Assembly (NCBI GenBank): GCA_964598535.1
Contig: CAZRCI010000016.1
Coordinates: forward strand, 47,694-111,693
DNA from: JALHMI01 sp964598535
Lineage (GTDB): Bacteria > Planctomycetota > Planctomycetia > Pirellulales > PALSA-1355
Length of the DNA: 64,000 bases
Reading direction: 5' to 3'
Under the pieces are notes generated by a model that worked only from the letters and a program-made list of their open reading frames with translations, did not search any database and was not told the DNA's origin. A program made the position numbers and the translations under genes. How positions within the stretch are numbered: position 1 is the stretch's first letter; every line of letters begins with the position of its first letter. Shown piece after piece: positions 23,380 through 32,260 of this stretch.

Positions 23380-24579
23380 TTATTTACTCGCCTTCTCTTG
23401 GGCGAGCCTAAGCTTGGCTTGCAGAGCTTCGTTCCGCGGCTGCTCCTTGACGAGTTGCTCCAGCAGCGGGAGTGCCTGCGCAAAATTTTCCTGTTCGAGA
23501 TAAGCCTCGGCCAGCCCATATGTGCCCGCATTAGGGCCAGGGTTCTTCTCAAGCATGTGCTGCCAAACCTTGATCGCGCCGTCCAGGTCACCCTCGGCAC
23601 GAAGCACGCGAGCAAGCCCGTTGAGCGCGCCGCCGGCGTTCGGATCGTGCTTGAGCGACGCCTCGAAATGCGGCTTGGCCGCCGCCGGATCGCCGCTGTT
23701 AAGCAGCGCCCAGCCCAGTCCGTTCTCGATATTCGGATCGCCCGGCTTGGCCGCCAGGAGCTTTTCGAAAATCACACGGGCTTCGGCATTGCGGCCCTGG
23801 TTGAAAAGCCGCCAGGCCTGCATAAACTCTTCCTGCGAAGGCAGCGGTTCGGCGGGTTCGATCAGCGTTCGCAGTTCTGCCGGAAGCCGCTTGGCTTGAG
23901 CCGCGGCGAGCATCTGCCGGGCGGAGTCGTCGGCCTCGCCCGAGTCGACGACCTTCTTGGCCCAGCGTTCGGCATTCTTCCAGTCCTCTTCGAGCAGGTA
24001 GATCTTGGCCAATCCATACCAGGCGGCGGAGGCCGTCGGCGCGGCTTTCAGCAGGTGCTGCTTGGCGTCTTTATAATCGCGATTGAAAAGGGCGATTTGC
24101 CCCAAACCGTTCAGCGCCGCGGCATGCTTCGGTTCGAGCGCGAGCACGTTTTGGAATGCCTCGGCGGCCTCCTGACGGCGACCGGTGTTGAAGTTCGCCC
24201 ACCCCAATCCATTCCAGGCGCTGGTATTCTTGGGCGAAAGCTTTACGGCCGCGGTGAACTTTTCGCGAGCGGCTTCGGGGTCACGCTGCCAAAGACTCCA
24301 GCCTTGGCGGGCAAGTTGCGCTGACGCGTCGGCGTCAGCCGGACGCGCCATTCCATTCCAGAGAACAAGAGCGAACACGAGACACAGGGTTGCGAGCATG
24401 GCTAGGCCTCCTAGGGCAATGAGGATTGATTTACGCCGCCGCTGGCGGCGCTCTTCCGATTGCAGCGAACGAACGAGCAAGTCGTCTCCCCGCTGCATCG
24501 CCAATTCCAACCGATCGTCCTCCGTGGCCGCGGCGGCGCTACGTCCGAGCCGCGACCCCTTGCTGTGCCATGCGCGCAT
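23380..24579 (-). CDS. Membrane-anchored TPR-repeat protein
   Basis: 399 residues. The cytoplasmic N-terminus (about 50 residues, rich in Arg before the membrane: EERRQRRRKS) is followed by one membrane helix (LIALGGLAMLATLCLVFALVLW), then about 300 residues of tetratricopeptide repeats (AWNGLGWANFNTGRRQEAAEAF, ALNGLGQIALFNRDYKDA, YGLAEAYLEQENFAQAL). Topology suggests the repeats are outside the cytoplasm and the N-tail inside, as in anti-sigma-like or regulator-binding proteins. The gene directly upstream on the same strand encodes a DUF2089 HTH regulator (69 bp gap). Partner unknown; the signalling role is inference. Confidence 0.82.
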   Translation of the reverse strand: MRAWHSKGSRLGRSAAAATEDDRLELAMQRGDDLLVRSLQSEERRQRRRKSILIALGGLAMLATLCLVFALVLWNGMARPADADASAQLARQGWSLWQRDPEAAREKFTAAVKLSPKNTSAWNGLGWANFNTGRRQEAAEAFQNVLALEPKHAAALNGLGQIALFNRDYKDAKQHLLKAAPTASAAWYGLAKIYLLEEDWKNAERWAKKVVDSGEADDSARQMLAAAQAKRLPAELRTLIEPAEPLPSQEEFMQAWRLFNQGRNAEARVIFEKLLAAKPGDPNIENGLGWALLNSGDPAAAKPHFEASLKHDPNAGGALNGLARVLRAEGDLDGAIKVWQHMLEKNPGPNAGTYGLAEAYLEQENFAQALPLLEQLVKEQPRNEALQAKLRLAQEKASK

Positions 24580-24648
24580 AAGGGCACCCGTCTACAAAAA
24601 CTAAAGGCTCGCGAACGAATTCGAGTGAATCACTCAGAGCACGTTGAA

Positions 24649-25020
24649 TCAGATCCGCTTGATAAGCCGCGCGGCTTCCTCGGCATTCGCCCGACCCGGC
24701 TCGACGGCGTCGAGCAGGCTGCCGCGCACCCGTTGGGTCTTGGCAATCTCGCCACGGATGGCTTCGATCACCTTGTCGAGTCGCGACCGCACGGTCGGGT
24801 ACGAAACGCCGACCTGCTCCGCGATTTCCTTGAGATTGCCGCTGGCCAACACGAACATCTCGACGAAACGCTGATGCTCGATCGGAAGCCCCGCCAGCCG
24901 TGACATCGCGAAGGCCCCGTGGACAGAAACCAGACAAGCGTCACACGTCATCTCGGAGACGTGCATCGCCTGGCCGCAGTAGGGACAGTCGTTGCCGACG
25001 GGGCGAGGAGTCGCGCTCAT
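24649..25020 (-). CDS. DUF2089 family zinc-ribbon HTH regulator
   Basis: 123 residues from ATG 25020, CGGAG upstream. A zinc-ribbon (CPYCGQAM and CDAC, residues 12-30) is followed by a helix-turn-helix region (FVEMFVLASGNLKEIAEQVG then SYPTVRSRLDKVIEAI). This is the DUF2089 architecture, predicted DNA-binding regulators. It is probably co-transcribed with the TPR membrane protein downstream, and a 7-bp dyad lies 56-80 bases upstream in an AT-rich promoter region, so self-regulation is likely. An in-frame extension to 25155 is rejected because it crosses that promoter region. Confidence 0.85.
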   Translation of the reverse strand: MSATPRPVGNDCPYCGQAMHVSEMTCDACLVSVHGAFAMSRLAGLPIEHQRFVEMFVLASGNLKEIAEQVGVSYPTVRSRLDKVIEAIRGEIAKTQRVRGSLLDAVEPGRANAEEAARLIKRI

Positions 25021-25075
25021 ATAAAAATCAAGCTCCGCTGGGCAGCAGATTCTCATTCGTGAATTTCTTGTACCA

Positions 25076-25100
25076 CATATATCAACAAAATCAATATATG
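25076..25100 (-). promoter_or_regulatory. Dyad operator candidate upstream of the DUF2089 gene
   Basis: CATATAT (25076-25082) and ATATATG (25094-25100) form a perfect inverted repeat with an 11-bp spacer (18 bp centre to centre) in an unusually AT-rich stretch 56-80 bases before the start codon. Confidence 0.45.
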
Positions 25101-25203
25101 GAGCACAAAAACTCAAAAATAAAACAATCCAGCATGCCGCAAGCCCACCAAGCACACCCTACGGGGGGTGTCGCGCCGCGATCCGCTGTACGCCCAGGAA
25201 GGC

Positions 25204-25290
25204 CTACGACGAACGGCCCAGCGTCAGCAAAACCAGCAAACCGCTGATGGCCGTTCCGATTAACAGCAAGAGTTCGTCAAAGTTTTGCAT
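25204..25290 (-). CDS. Possible 28-residue hydrophobic miniprotein
   Basis: The ATG at 25290 has CGGAG 10 bases upstream and opens a frame encoding MQNFDELLLLIGTAISGLL plus nine more residues, a single membrane helix followed by a short RSS tail. Very short, so it may be chance, but the ribosome site, the amphiphilic start and the immediate stop look like real small membrane proteins. It lies 183 bp upstream of the DUF2089 gene on the same strand. Confidence 0.4.
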   Translation of the reverse strand: MQNFDELLLLIGTAISGLLVLLTLGRSS

Positions 25291-25675
25291 CAGGAGAGGA
25301 CTCCGTGGGGAAGGACTGGGGCGGAGAGGGCGGGCATTCGGATCACGCAACCTTAGGTCGCAGGACGGGCGGCGGAATAAATCCCGCCGTAGCAAACGAA
25401 TATGAAGGTCTCGTTGTAGTGGTTTTACCACCGCAAAAAGGGCTCCAGATCGGGAGTGTTTGCTTGATTTTCCGCGTCAGGACAAATAGGCTGAATCTCT
25501 GGTCAGGTCGTGGCGTTCCCTTGGCGAACCGTGCGCGATTTGGTCAGCCATTTCTCGCTGCTGCTTCCCAGGTCTTCCCTCGTCAGCGGTTTGTCGGCTC
25601 GGGACACCGCTGATAAGCGATACACCTTGGTTTAGCGACGCAGCAACCGGAACAACAGAAATCTCGGAACCAGCG
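25291..25675. other. Intergenic region, 385 bp
   Basis: Probable divergent promoter region. I see no gene. The only structure noted is a short GTGG/CCAC hairpin near 25420-25432. Confidence 0.5.
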
Positions 25676-26668
25676 ATGTTCAGGCCACTTCGTTCGAGCG
25701 TCCCACGAACGGGAATCCTCCTTGCCACCGTTGCCCTGCTGTTTTCATCTGCGCCGGTCGTACAGGCCGGAACGCTGGTGACCATTAGCACTAATATGGG
25801 CAACATTCAGGTCGATCTGTTCAATGATGCCGTGCCGGGAACGGTGCAAAACTTCTTGAATTACCTGGGAGCAGGCACGTACACGGACACCATCATCCAC
25901 CGCTCACCGCCCAACTTCGTCATCCAGGGCGGCGGGTTTAAAAAGGACTTCAGCGCCGTTACGACCAACGCGCCGATTCCGCTGGAGTACCAGTTCAAGA
26001 ACGCTCGCGGCACGATCGCAATGGCCCGAACGGGCAATCCCAATTCCGCGACGAGCCAGTGGTTCATCAATGCCGTCGATAACTCCAGCTCTTTGGGGCC
26101 GGGCGGCGCCGACCAATATGGCTACACGGTGTTCGGCTGGGTCGTAGGCGGCATGAACGTCGTCGACGCGATTAACGATTTGCCGATCTTCAACGCCGGC
26201 GCCCCGTTCGGCGAGCTGCCACTCAAGGACTACACCTCGCCGAATCAAGTGACCGACGCGAACAAGGTCATTATCAACAGCATCAGCATTGCCGAGCAGC
26301 ATCCATCGTTTCAAAACCCGGTGCTCTCGGGCGACGTCAACAACGACGGAAATGTGAACAGCCAAGACGCGCTGATGATCATCAACGATCTGCTGTACGT
26401 CAAGGACGCGCACAGCGCCTCGGCCTCATACCTCACGGACCGGTACATCTACTTCGATCCGAACGGCGATGGACGCGTAAACTCGAAAGATCTGCTGTAC
26501 GTGTTCAACGAGATCCGGGCCAAGCACGGCGTTACCCCCTTGGCGGCTCCCATGACTGCGATGTCTTTGGCCGCCGTGCCCGAGCCGGCGACCTGGAGTC
26601 TCTTGCTTTCGGCCCTGGCCGCCGTGGGCGTGGTCGGCTGGCGCCGCCGCTCACGCCGCTGCCGTTAG
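25676..26668 (+). CDS. Exported cyclophilin-type peptidylprolyl isomerase with dockerin and PEP-CTERM tail
   Basis: 330 residues. Signal peptide (residues 1-31, ILLATVALLFSSAPVVQA). Cyclophilin domain about 34-210: STNMGNIQVDLFNDAVPGTVQNF, IIHRSPPNFVIQGGG, GTIAMARTGNPNSATSQWFIN, GYTVFGWVVGGMNVV. The catalytic Arg (IHR) and Gln (SQWFIN) are kept. Then two dockerin-type calcium repeats, GDVNNDGNVNSQDALMI and DPNGDGRVNSKDLLYVF (about 222-282). The tail is VPEPATWSLLLSALAAVG, then W and an Arg-rich end: a PEP-CTERM sorting signal. It is thus an exported, surface- or EPS-sorted folding enzyme able to dock via cohesin. The fusion is seen directly; function is inferred. Confidence 0.92.
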   Translation: MFRPLRSSVPRTGILLATVALLFSSAPVVQAGTLVTISTNMGNIQVDLFNDAVPGTVQNFLNYLGAGTYTDTIIHRSPPNFVIQGGGFKKDFSAVTTNAPIPLEYQFKNARGTIAMARTGNPNSATSQWFINAVDNSSSLGPGGADQYGYTVFGWVVGGMNVVDAINDLPIFNAGAPFGELPLKDYTSPNQVTDANKVIINSISIAEQHPSFQNPVLSGDVNNDGNVNSQDALMIINDLLYVKDAHSASASYLTDRYIYFDPNGDGRVNSKDLLYVFNEIRAKHGVTPLAAPMTAMSLAAVPEPATWSLLLSALAAVGVVGWRRRSRRCR

Positions 26669-26885
26669 AATTCCTGCCGCATCGGGCAATATCACGCCTG
26701 GGCTGCCGCGTCGCGCAGGCGATTTTCTCGCGTTTGAATGCGCCGTTTCAAGCGGCTACCCGCTGGCAGTCGGCTGGTGCTCGTTGCATAATGGTCGCTC
26801 GCGTTCGATTGCCACGCAATCCGCCGCCGGTTTTACTCCGACCGGCGGTCAAGCCGACTGACCTGCACCCGAGGATCCCTCCGCC

Positions 26886-27575
26886 ATGAAACATCTGCTG
26901 TCGCTCGTCGCTGTCGCTTGTCTCGTCGCTCCGCCATGGGCAGTGGCCGCGGACAATACCCCACCCGAGGGCTTTACCACCCTGTTCAACGGCCAGGACC
27001 TGACGGGCTGGAAGGGGCTAGTCGGCAATCCCGTAACGCGGGCAAAAATGAGCGGCGAGGAATTGGCCAAGGCACAGGCCGAGGCCGACCAACGGATGCG
27101 CGATCACTGGCGAGTCGAAGATGGCGTGCTGATCTTCGACGGCCAGGGAGATAGCCTGTGCACGGCCGAAGACTACGGCGATATCGAGATGTACGTCGAC
27201 TGGAAGATCGAGCCGAAGGGCGACAGCGGCATCTATCTGCGTGGCGCCCCCCAGGTCTCGATCTGGGATCCCGCGGTCTCGGCGCCCGAGCCCGGCATCG
27301 GTTCCGGCGGCCTGTTCAACAACCAGAAGCACCCCTCGCGGCCGCTCGCGCTTGCCGACAAACCGATTGGCGAGTGGAATACCTTCCGTATCAAGATGGT
27401 TGGCGACAAGGTAACGGTCTGGCTGAACGACAAGTTGGTGACCGACGACGTCGTGCTCGAGAACTACTGGGAACGCGACAAGCCGCTTTATGCCACGGGG
27501 CAGATCGAGCTGCAAAATCACGGCAATACGCTGTACTTCAAGAACATCTATCTGAAGAAGCTCTCCAGCCAGTAA
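26886..27575 (+). CDS. DUF1080 (3-keto-disaccharide hydrolase-type) secreted protein
   Basis: 229 residues. Signal peptide 1-21. The domain pattern is classic: PEGFTTLFNGQDLTGWKG at the start, HWRVEDGVLIFDGQGDSLCTAEDYGD, then FYVDWKIEPKGDSGIYLRG-like text (MYVDWKIEPKGDSGIYLRG here), and GEWNTFRIKMVGDKVTVWLN, LYATGQIELQNHGNTLYFKNIYL. DUF1080 is a concanavalin-like lectin/glucanase fold; some members hydrolyse 3-keto-glycosides. Planctomycetes carry many copies. It converges on ligD with a 16 bp gap, no terminator between. Confidence 0.92.
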   Translation: MKHLLSLVAVACLVAPPWAVAADNTPPEGFTTLFNGQDLTGWKGLVGNPVTRAKMSGEELAKAQAEADQRMRDHWRVEDGVLIFDGQGDSLCTAEDYGDIEMYVDWKIEPKGDSGIYLRGAPQVSIWDPAVSAPEPGIGSGGLFNNQKHPSRPLALADKPIGEWNTFRIKMVGDKVTVWLNDKLVTDDVVLENYWERDKPLYATGQIELQNHGNTLYFKNIYLKKLSSQ

Positions 27576-27591
27576 CGTGCAGCCCGGCTCG

Positions 27592-30234
27592 TCAAACGCC
27601 GAGCTTCTTGCGCATTGCTTTGGTGAGCGATTGGCGCACCTCGGCGATCCCCTCCCAGGGGTCGCTTTTGAGTTCGGCCAGACGTTGCGGCATGTTTGCC
27701 AGCGTAAACTGAGCCGCCGAACGCACCTGGCCCAGCTCCTCCCAAGAGATGGGTGTGGCGACGGGGCAGCCGACGCGTGCGCGCGTGGAGTACGCGGCGA
27801 TCGATGTCGCTCCGCGGCTGTTGCGCAGGTAATCGATGTACACCTTTCCGCTCCGGGCCGACTTCGACTGGCTGGTTGTATAACGGCCGGGGTCGGCCGC
27901 TACGATCGCGTGGGCAACCTCGCCGCAGAACTGCTTGACCTCCGCCCAATCGGTGCGGCGATCGATCGGCGTCACCAGATGCAGCCCCTTGCCGCCGGTC
28001 GTCTTGAGAAAGGTGACCAGGCCCAAGCCACGAAAAAATTCGCGAATTTGCCGGGCGCTTTCCACCACGCGTTTCCAGGGAAGTTCTTCGTCCGGATCGA
28101 GATCGAACACCAGCCGGTCGGGGCGTTCGACGTTGTCGGTTCGTGCTCCCCAGATGTGAAACTCGAGCGTGTTCATCTGCACCAGCGAGAGCAGCCCTTC
28201 CAAATCGCGCACGACCGCATAATCGATCCGCTTGCTTTTCTCGGCAATCGAGATGCGCGACAGTGCGGCGGGCATCCCTTTGCCCGCATGCTTCTGATAG
28301 AAACATGCGCCGTCGATCCCGTCAGGACAGCGCACGAGCGTAAGCGGCCGATCGACGAGTTGAGGCAGCATCCACTCAGACACGCCGGCGTAGTAACCGG
28401 CCAACTGGGCTTTGGTAATTCCGTCCGCGGACCAGAGAACTTTATCGGGATGCGTAAGACGCACGGAATCCGGAAGCGTTGCCATGTCGACACCCGCCGC
28501 ATGCGTACTTCGGTTTTTTGAACCGTCACGATTCGCCCGCGTCGGCCGAGCCTTCTTGAGTGCCGCGGGACGCTCGCGCGTGACTTCAGGAGCGGACTTA
28601 TCCTCACGCAGGCCCAGATAGGCCGGATGCCGTAAGTGACCATCGCGCGTCCACTCACCAAATGCAACCTGCGCGACGAGCGTGGGTTTCACCCAGTGGA
28701 CGCCGCGAGCCTGCCCGGTGTGCCCTTTCAAATCGACAAAGGGAGACTGGCTTTGCTCCAGCCCGACCAGTCGCTGGTGCAACTCCACGAGCGTCCGTTC
28801 ACTGAAGCCCGTGCCAACGCGGCCTGCATAACGCAGCGTTCGGGCTTCGTCGTAATAGCCGAGCAACAGGGCGCCAAAACCGGTGCGCGAGCCTGCTGGC
28901 TGCGTGAACCCGCCAATCACGAACTCTTCGCGGTGCGCACATTTGACTTTCACCCAATCGGCGCCGCGTCCGGGTCGATAGGGCTGATCGCGGCGTTTGC
29001 AGACAATCCCCTCGAGCCCTCGCTTGCAACTCTCGGCAAAGAATGCGGGCCCTTGACCAACGATATAGCCGGCATCGCAAATCGGCCCTTGGCGACCGGC
29101 CACAACCGTTGCCAAAAGCTGCTTGCGCTGATCGAGCGGCAGCTTTGCCAGGTTGTAGCCGTCGACGTAGAGCAAGTCGAACGCATAGTAAATGAGCTTG
29201 TCGGTCCGACGTTCGGAAATCGCGCTTTGCAGATTTTGAAAGTTAGAACTGCCGTTCGACGCCGGCGCGACGACCTCGCCATCGAGTATCGCCGAGAGGA
29301 CGTCCAGCCCGCGAGCGGCCTGCACGAGATGTGGCACCCGCGCGGTCCAATCCAAGCCATTGCGGCTCCGAAACGTGACCTTCCCCTTGTCGATATGACA
29401 GATCATGCGATAACCGTCGAACTTGATCTCGTTCAACCAGCCGTCATCCGCCGGAGCCGCTTTGACGAGCGTGGCGAGCTGCGGTTTGATCTTGGTGGGC
29501 AAGGACGTTTTCTTGGCCGCAGAGAGCTTCGCGAGCGTGGCCCTGCGCGATCTGGCGCCGAAGCCGGCAACGCGGCTGGCGGCTGGGGCGAGCAGCTTTT
29601 CCATCGAATTCGGACCGCGGCGTAATGCCCTGAGGCCGGACGAGTCGCCTTGCTGCCCGGGCTTGCCAGCGGCGATTTCCTCCATCGTGCGGCCGGTCGT
29701 AGCGCTATCGGGCTCGCGCTGCAAGATCCCGCTGCCGTCGCCGACAATGGCTGCGTCGTCGCGAATCTTGAACAGAAACCAGGGTTGTTTTCCGACCTCG
29801 CCGGAGCCGCTACTGCCTCGCTTCACGAGTACCCACTCGCCGCGGAGCTTAGCGCCATGCAACGTGAAGTGCAACTTTCCCCGACGGTAAGCCGCCACCG
29901 GATCCTCATCCATCGACCAAGTGCCGCGGTCCCAGAGCATCACCGTGCCACCACCGTACTCGCCTGGCGGAATCGTGCCTTCGAACGAGCCGTACTCGAA
30001 CGGATGGTCTTCGACGTGAATCGCCAGGCGTTTGATGCCGGGATCGAGGCTGGGGCCCTTGGGCAACGCCCAGCTCTTCAGCACACCTTCAATCTCCAGG
30101 CGGAAGTCATAGTGCAACTGACTGGCCGCGTGTTTCTGGATGCAAAACGACCAACCGCGGCTCGTGGGCTTCCTTCCACGCGGTTCGACGGTTTTCTTGA
30201 AGTCTCGCTTCTGGCGGTAACGTGTAAGAGACAT
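27592..30234 (-). CDS. ligD: ATP-dependent DNA ligase LigD (3'-phosphoesterase, ligase, polymerase domains)
   Basis: 880 residues from ATG 30234; an ATG at 30282 is an in-frame alternative and neither has a clear ribosome site. Order of domains: phosphoesterase, residues about 10-160 (LHYDFRLEIEGVLKSWALPKG, IHVEDHPFEYGSFEGTIP); ligase, about 235-540 (catalytic Lys in EIKFDGYR near residue 268, CKRRDQPYRPGRGADWVKVK); polymerase/primase, about 600-870 (FYQKHAGKGMP, LVFDLDPDEELPW near 710, GGKGLHLVTPI). It repairs double-strand breaks by NHEJ with Ku. No ku gene is in the window. It sits alone, convergent with DUF1080. Confidence 0.95.
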   Translation of the reverse strand: MSLTRYRQKRDFKKTVEPRGRKPTSRGWSFCIQKHAASQLHYDFRLEIEGVLKSWALPKGPSLDPGIKRLAIHVEDHPFEYGSFEGTIPPGEYGGGTVMLWDRGTWSMDEDPVAAYRRGKLHFTLHGAKLRGEWVLVKRGSSGSGEVGKQPWFLFKIRDDAAIVGDGSGILQREPDSATTGRTMEEIAAGKPGQQGDSSGLRALRRGPNSMEKLLAPAASRVAGFGARSRRATLAKLSAAKKTSLPTKIKPQLATLVKAAPADDGWLNEIKFDGYRMICHIDKGKVTFRSRNGLDWTARVPHLVQAARGLDVLSAILDGEVVAPASNGSSNFQNLQSAISERRTDKLIYYAFDLLYVDGYNLAKLPLDQRKQLLATVVAGRQGPICDAGYIVGQGPAFFAESCKRGLEGIVCKRRDQPYRPGRGADWVKVKCAHREEFVIGGFTQPAGSRTGFGALLLGYYDEARTLRYAGRVGTGFSERTLVELHQRLVGLEQSQSPFVDLKGHTGQARGVHWVKPTLVAQVAFGEWTRDGHLRHPAYLGLREDKSAPEVTRERPAALKKARPTRANRDGSKNRSTHAAGVDMATLPDSVRLTHPDKVLWSADGITKAQLAGYYAGVSEWMLPQLVDRPLTLVRCPDGIDGACFYQKHAGKGMPAALSRISIAEKSKRIDYAVVRDLEGLLSLVQMNTLEFHIWGARTDNVERPDRLVFDLDPDEELPWKRVVESARQIREFFRGLGLVTFLKTTGGKGLHLVTPIDRRTDWAEVKQFCGEVAHAIVAADPGRYTTSQSKSARSGKVYIDYLRNSRGATSIAAYSTRARVGCPVATPISWEELGQVRSAAQFTLANMPQRLAELKSDPWEGIAEVRQSLTKAMRKKLGV

Positions 30235-30319
30235 CAGCCCACGCCTGCTCGCGCCCGATCGAGCGGTGATTGTCCGAGTCACTGTGGAAAAAAGCCGTTG
30301 CGCCAGATGAGGGCAAAAT

Positions 30320-32260
30320 TCATACCACGTGCGACGATTCAGCTACAGGCGGTTGGCGCTGAGGAAGTTCGACCAGCATGCCCAGCAGCGAATCATCGAG
30401 GGGCTTACTCAGGCAAGCGTCGCAGCCAGCCACGCGGCTTTGCTCCAATTGCTCGGGTCGCGCGTCGGCCGTGAGCGCAACAACAAAGCCTCGGTAGCCG
30501 GCGCTCCGTAATTGTTCGGTGGCTGCAAAGCCGTCCAGATAGGGCATTTGCACGTCCATCAGCACAACGTCGAACGGGTTGCCGGCCTGTTCGGCGGTGA
30601 GCGCGGCCAGCACCGCCCGTTCGCCACTATCGACCGTCCGCACATCAGCCCCATTCTTACCCAGAATGAACGACACAAGCTCGCGATTGTCGGCGCTGTC
30701 GTCGGCCACCAACACTCGGCGGCCTTGCAGGATCGCGGCGCGAGCGCCGTCGCAGGGGGCGCCTTGCGGCGTTTCATCGAGGTTCGCTTCCAAGCTCGTC
30801 GCGGCAATCGTCACGATGAATGTGCTGCCCCGCCCCGGCTCGCTCTCAACATCGATTTCGCCGCCCAGAAGGTTGGCCAATCGGCGACTGATCCAAAGTC
30901 CCAACCCACTACCGCCGTATAGCCGGCTGGTGGATTCGTCGCCCTGGGAAAACGGGCTGAACAACTTCTCGATCTGGCGCGGCGTCATCCCAATTCCCTG
31001 GTCGCGGACGCGTAGCTCCAACAGCGGCGTTTCGCGGACAGCGACGCTAACGACGGCAATCTGCACTTCGCCGCGAGAACTGAACTTGATTGCATTGCTT
31101 ACCAGGTTGAGCAAGATTTGCCGCAACCGCATCGGATCCGAATGGATTGACCGCGGCACCGATTCGTCGAATTCGACTTTCAACGCGAGTTGCTTGGCGT
31201 CGGCTCGGACCTGCATAAGCTGCACGACATCGTTCACGATCTGCCGTGGCGAACAAGGCACCAGTTCGATATCGAGTTTGCCCGACTCGATCTTCGACAA
31301 GTCAAGAATATCGTCGACCAGTTTGAGCAGATATTCGCTGTTGCGCCGGATGGTCCTGGCGGCTTTGAGCTGCTCGGCCTCGGCGAGGCTACCGATCAAT
31401 ACGTCGGCATAGCCCAGGATCGCTGTCATCGGAGTGCGAATCTCGTGACTGACCGTGGCCACAAGGTTGCTCTTGGCCGCGTTGGCCTCGTCGGCCGCGG
31501 CACGGGCTTTTTGCAGCTCGCCGGCCTGGATGTGCAATTCGTCGCGAATGCGTTCCAGCCGGCCGGTGTACTGCCGCAAGTTCTCGGTGCGCTGCCGAAA
31601 TTCGATGTCGAGCCGATGATTCGCCTCTTCGAGTCTCGCTTGACTGATCGCGGAAAGCCAATTCTCACGCTCAGTTAGCCGAATCATCAGCACCAGCGCC
31701 GCCACTTCTAAAAGAACAAAAACCAAACGCTCCCATGCCTGAAACGCCGTGTCGCCGAGCGGTGACCAAAAACTGCCGTGTCCCAAATTGTGCAACAGCA
31801 CGATCGACGCCGCCAAAACCAGTACCCGCCAGTCGCGGTAACACGCCAGAATCGCCAATGAACCAAAAACCGGAAAATGGCTTCCTATGTGGCCGCCCGT
31901 GAGTTGAAACAGCAGCGAGGCCCAAACCATCTGCGACGCCGCGACGATGTATCGCGTGGGGCGAGTGCCTGGCCAGCGCCATATGGCAACCAGCGGAATC
32001 AGTGTGGCCGGCGTTCCGGCAAATGTGATCCAACACAGCGGGTCGCCGCCCACGGAAAACACCGACCAGCCGGTATGTCGGAGCGTATCGGGCGAGATCC
32101 CAACGGCGGCCACGATGCCCACCAGCCATTGGAGCACGAACAACCAGGCAAACAGCCTATCGGTACGCCGGCCGATGGTTGCTGATTGCTGGTTGACGAG
32201 CTGGATAGCGCGCTCACGCGCGACGTCGTGCGTGCGATTCAAGTCCGAAACGGCGGTCAC
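30320..32260 (-). CDS. Hybrid sensor histidine kinase with C-terminal receiver
   Basis: 646 residues. Residues about 36-195 hold five or six membrane helices of a MASE-like integral sensor (LFAWLFVLQWLVGIVAAVGIS, YIVAASQMVWASLLFQL, VLVLAASIVLLHNLGHG). A coiled coil (about 200-260) leads to the HisKA box VATVSHEIRTPMTAILGYADV, phospho-acceptor His near residue 272. The ATPase domain has LLNLVSNAIKFS, LRVRDQGIGM and SGLGLWISRRLANLLGGEI. The receiver begins at VLVADDSADNREL, with Asp in LMDVQMPYLDG near 566 and KPLDD. It is divergent from a REC-HD-GYP gene (570 bp), so a phosphorelay to it is plausible. No histidine phosphotransfer protein is nearby. Confidence 0.92.
   Translation of the reverse strand: MTAVSDLNRTHDVARERAIQLVNQQSATIGRRTDRLFAWLFVLQWLVGIVAAVGISPDTLRHTGWSVFSVGGDPLCWITFAGTPATLIPLVAIWRWPGTRPTRYIVAASQMVWASLLFQLTGGHIGSHFPVFGSLAILACYRDWRVLVLAASIVLLHNLGHGSFWSPLGDTAFQAWERLVFVLLEVAALVLMIRLTERENWLSAISQARLEEANHRLDIEFRQRTENLRQYTGRLERIRDELHIQAGELQKARAAADEANAAKSNLVATVSHEIRTPMTAILGYADVLIGSLAEAEQLKAARTIRRNSEYLLKLVDDILDLSKIESGKLDIELVPCSPRQIVNDVVQLMQVRADAKQLALKVEFDESVPRSIHSDPMRLRQILLNLVSNAIKFSSRGEVQIAVVSVAVRETPLLELRVRDQGIGMTPRQIEKLFSPFSQGDESTSRLYGGSGLGLWISRRLANLLGGEIDVESEPGRGSTFIVTIAATSLEANLDETPQGAPCDGARAAILQGRRVLVADDSADNRELVSFILGKNGADVRTVDSGERAVLAALTAEQAGNPFDVVLMDVQMPYLDGFAATEQLRSAGYRGFVVALTADARPEQLEQSRVAGCDACLSKPLDDSLLGMLVELPQRQPPVAESSHVV

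Noticed and set aside
28636..29625. A 329-codon plus-strand open frame opposite ligD
   Set aside because: Antisense shadow of the ligase domain; arginine- and alanine-rich with no motifs.
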